A stretch of 64,000 bases of DNA from Valencia hispanica. Lineage: Eukaryota; Chordata; Actinopteri; Cyprinodontiformes; Valenciidae. Each line of letters begins with the position of its first letter. Position 1 is the first letter of the stretch. Under the pieces are notes generated by a model. The model saw only the letters and a list, made by a program, of their open reading frames with translations. It was not told the origin of the DNA and did no database searches. The position numbers were made by a program, and so were the translations under genes. Of the stretch, positions 62,001 to 64,000 are shown one piece after another. The stretch spans positions 20,083,400-20,147,399 of the forward strand of contig OY747709.1 of assembly GCA_963556495.2 (NCBI GenBank), written 5' to 3'.

Positions 62001-62691
62001 TGCACATTTTCCACAACACCACACTGATATATTTGTACTGATTTGTTTACAAACCAGTTACCTGGTTCTTGAACCAGCTGTGGAGAGTCACAGAACACAT
62101 AATATATATCCATCAAGTCATTGTTTGAGTCTCCTGAGACAATTTTTCTCTTAGAAACTTGTAGATCCTCAAATACACTCACTAATACAATGTTATGTGT
62201 CATGTTGCAATGTATAAATTAGAAATCAATACCAATATTTCATTACAAAATATGCAAGGATTACTTTAAAATAACTGAATTCTCACACAGATTTAATGTA
62301 AGGTGGTGATACCTTAATCCATTTTCTGAGCATTTGTTTATCCAAATGTCTGTAGGCTCTCTAGCAATGGGAATTTTTTTTTATACAGTCTGCAAAAATG
62401 GAGAAAGAAAGTGGGATTGGGTCTTCTGTCTTGGCAGTCTCCATTGCTGTGGTCAGCATGTGCGTGTTTATGTGTGTGATTTAGACTCTGTTTCTTGCTG
62501 TAATGTGAAGGGATTATAGTGTGGCTGTCATAATAGAGGTTGGCATTGACACACCCTGGCATGAGCATCAATCTGATTCAGACTAAATATACCTCAGTGT
62601 TTGTGTATCTGTGTGTGGGTACATAAGAGCATCCTTGGCACAAGCAGTGCTTGTTTCTGAATTGTCTCCCTCTCTCTGTCTCTATTTTTAG

Positions 62692-62992
62692 GTTCCTGTG
62701 TCCAGGCGGAATGTGTTTGTCCTGTCTTGGATGTGAGAGGTGTTCTGTGTCGCCCTTCGTAAGAGGACCTGCGGATATATTAAGAAAACTGTTGAGAAAA
62801 GGAAACTAGAAGAGACGCCAACTACAAGATAACTGGCTCTCAAATTAAGAAAAAAATTTTGTGACAGTGAAATAGAACTCGATGAGGACCAGATAAATAA
62901 ATCATCTTCCAGTACAAATATTGGACACTCACAGCAACTAAAGCCAGTAAACTAACTTTTCAAATAAAGAGGTTTGTGTAAAGGGTGCCAAA
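62692..62992 (+). other. 5' untranslated part of semaphorin coding exon
   Basis: Begins after a strong polypyrimidine tract and AG (62690-62691). It contains an upstream ORF of 32 codons at 62711-62809 (MCLSCLGCERCSVSPF...) that ends in TAG well before the main ATG and could dampen translation. The main start has A at -3 (gccaaaATGATG), a good vertebrate context. Confidence 0.6.
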
Positions 62993-63176
62993 ATGATGAC
63001 CATGATGATGATGATGGTCACCTGCAGCTCTCTGTTGGTGCTCGGGATGGCTGCTGCTTACGCTTCTTCCAGCACAGTAACCCGTGCTTCATCTTCATCC
63101 TCCTCCTCCTCCTCCTCATCTTCCTCATCCTCCTCTTCCTCCTCCTCTTCACCACGAATGAAACTTTCATACAAAG
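62993..63176 (+). CDS. sema3a: Class 3 semaphorin, first coding exon (signal peptide and N-terminus)
   Basis: Encodes the first 61 residues plus one base of the next codon, then the donor AAAG|GTAAGG at 63176/63177. The N-terminus has seven Met in the first eight residues, a hydrophobic core (LLVLGMAAA, 14-22) and a likely signal peptidase site after Ala-Tyr-Ala at residue 24. Then follow TVTRA, an unbroken run of 21 Ser (33-53) and PRMKLSYK. The last motif matches the PRLKLSYK(E) that opens the mature sequence of secreted class 3 semaphorins just before the sema domain, and the phase-1 junction leaves G for the expected Glu codon. Class 3 semaphorins are secreted ligands for neuropilin-plexin receptors in axon and vessel guidance. 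SEMA3A is closest by motif and the large introns fit it, but 3D and other paralogues are possible; treat the symbol as tentative. The Ser run is not a usual part of the family. Confidence 0.75.
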
Positions 63177-64000
63177 GTAAGGACAAATCATTCTGCAAAA
63201 GTCAGTTTGTCTTAGCTCTTCACTACTGATAAAAGCTATTAACAAACAACCAGACGCAACTAAATACATTTGCACACAGACACACAGCTTAAAAATACAG
63301 TGGCACTGTTGTGTGATCTGTTTCAAGTTTTTTAATGTTAGGAGGCAGCTCAGTGCCCAGCACAACCACATAAACCAGGGATGTGTGCCATCACTTAAAA
63401 CTGGCAATTACAGTCTGAAGTCACTCTCCAAGGTTGAGAGGCTCACTGGAAGCTGCCTACCCATCTGAAATTTGTGTCGGCTTAAATTTCAGCTCAGGGT
63501 GACATGTAGGTTAAAAAACTGAAATGATTGGGTTTTTGTTTTTGTTTTTCTTACGCGATTGAAAAAATAGTCTCATTCCATGCTGAAATCATTTAAAGTT
63601 TAATAAGTAGACATAATAAGTAACACTTCAATTGAATCTAAACAATATTTTATTTGTTTTTGTAAAAAATGTCGCATGTAAGTAAAGGAAATTTTTCCAA
63701 TTCAGTCACAGGCACATTTTGTTGTAATCAAATCAAAATGGTAGCTAAGCTCTTGTTGTTTTTCTGCTTCAGTGTCAGCAAGTATTAAACTTATTGTATT
63801 TAAGAGTAAAACGAAACCTCATTTTTACTATTCAGCCCTCTATTTTATTAACCCTCTTTATTTCTATCACCTTGAACTTGGATCTGGAAATTACATCGTA
63901 AAAATCCATCATAATTAAATTGTCTACACTTTATGCTTTCAAACACTAAAGGAACATGATTAAACAGCTGAACTAGTACTATGTGTCACATGGATTTATT
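63177..64000 (+). other. Start of intron 2 of the semaphorin gene
   Basis: Begins GTAAGG. No further semaphorin exon is visible before the window ends; AT-rich, without recognised repeats. Confidence 0.55.

Larger units (their letters stand above)
50371..62691 (+). other. Intron 1 of the semaphorin gene (inferred)
   Basis: Starts GTGAGC and ends in a strong acceptor, 'ctctctgtctctatttttag'. It is about 12.3 kb, AT-rich, with CT-rich sequence at 56440-57180. No coding exon of another gene is seen inside. Repeats recognised within it are listed separately; the stretches 50400-51500, 51600-55500, 55850-57200 and 61600-62650 hold nothing else I can name apart from a GT tract at 61928-62000. Confidence 0.4.

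Noticed and set aside
63018..63407. 129-codon minus-strand frame with an Arg/Lys/Met-rich run
   Set aside because: It is the antisense of the semaphorin Ser repeat and flanking intron.

Overview
The window looks like a gene-poor stretch of a teleost fish nuclear genome, probably a percomorph-type fish. The reasons are AT-rich DNA without operon-like gene packing, long introns with GT..AG splice sites, many decayed Tc1/mariner-type DNA transposons, hAT- and piggyBac-like MITEs, and LINE fragments of fish type (L2-like, Rex3/RTE-like, L1-like). Family names are by recognition of sequence; no database search was run.

Only one protein-coding gene is well supported: the start of a class 3 semaphorin gene on the + strand. 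Its first coding exon is 62692-63176, with the start codon at 62993. It encodes a Met-rich signal peptide, a run of 21 serines, and a PRMKLSYK motif that leads into the sema domain in secreted semaphorins. A likely non-coding first exon lies at about 49530-50370, giving an intron 1 of about 12.3 kb. The second intron runs off the right edge. The protein is expected to be a secreted axon/vascular guidance ligand acting on neuropilin-plexin receptors. The paralogue is uncertain; SEMA3A is the nearest match by motif.

Region by region. 1-6000: a Tc1-like copy split by an L2-like LINE, then a nearly complete but dead mariner/Tc1 element with perfect 26-bp terminal repeats. 7000-13500: a solo Tc1 end, a Rex3/RTE remnant, an L1-like remnant and a scrambled Tc1 copy. 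15000-23400: more Tc1 copies surrounding a minus-strand endogenous-retrovirus-like remnant (gag-like reading frames, env-like piece, polypurine tract, one LTR) and a LINE 3' end. 24800-28000: a TTAA-flanked MITE, nested terminal-inverted-repeat elements, and two perfect hairpins side by side. 30400-37100: a Tc1 copy, a Tigger/pogo-like copy and an end-to-end Tc1-like copy. 39400-48350: a dispersed repeat, a Tc1 copy and two hAT-like MITEs. 49500-64000: semaphorin promoter side, exon 1, intron 1 (degenerate minisatellite, LINE tail, second Tigger-like copy in opposite orientation) and coding exon.

I did not find a previously undescribed multi-gene system. No rRNA or tRNA gene and no CRISPR array was seen. 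The items most worth a second look are the microsatellite-built N-terminus of the semaphorin, the twin hairpins at 27871-27947, the retrovirus-like remnant, the scrambled Tc1 copy and the decayed minisatellite in intron 1.
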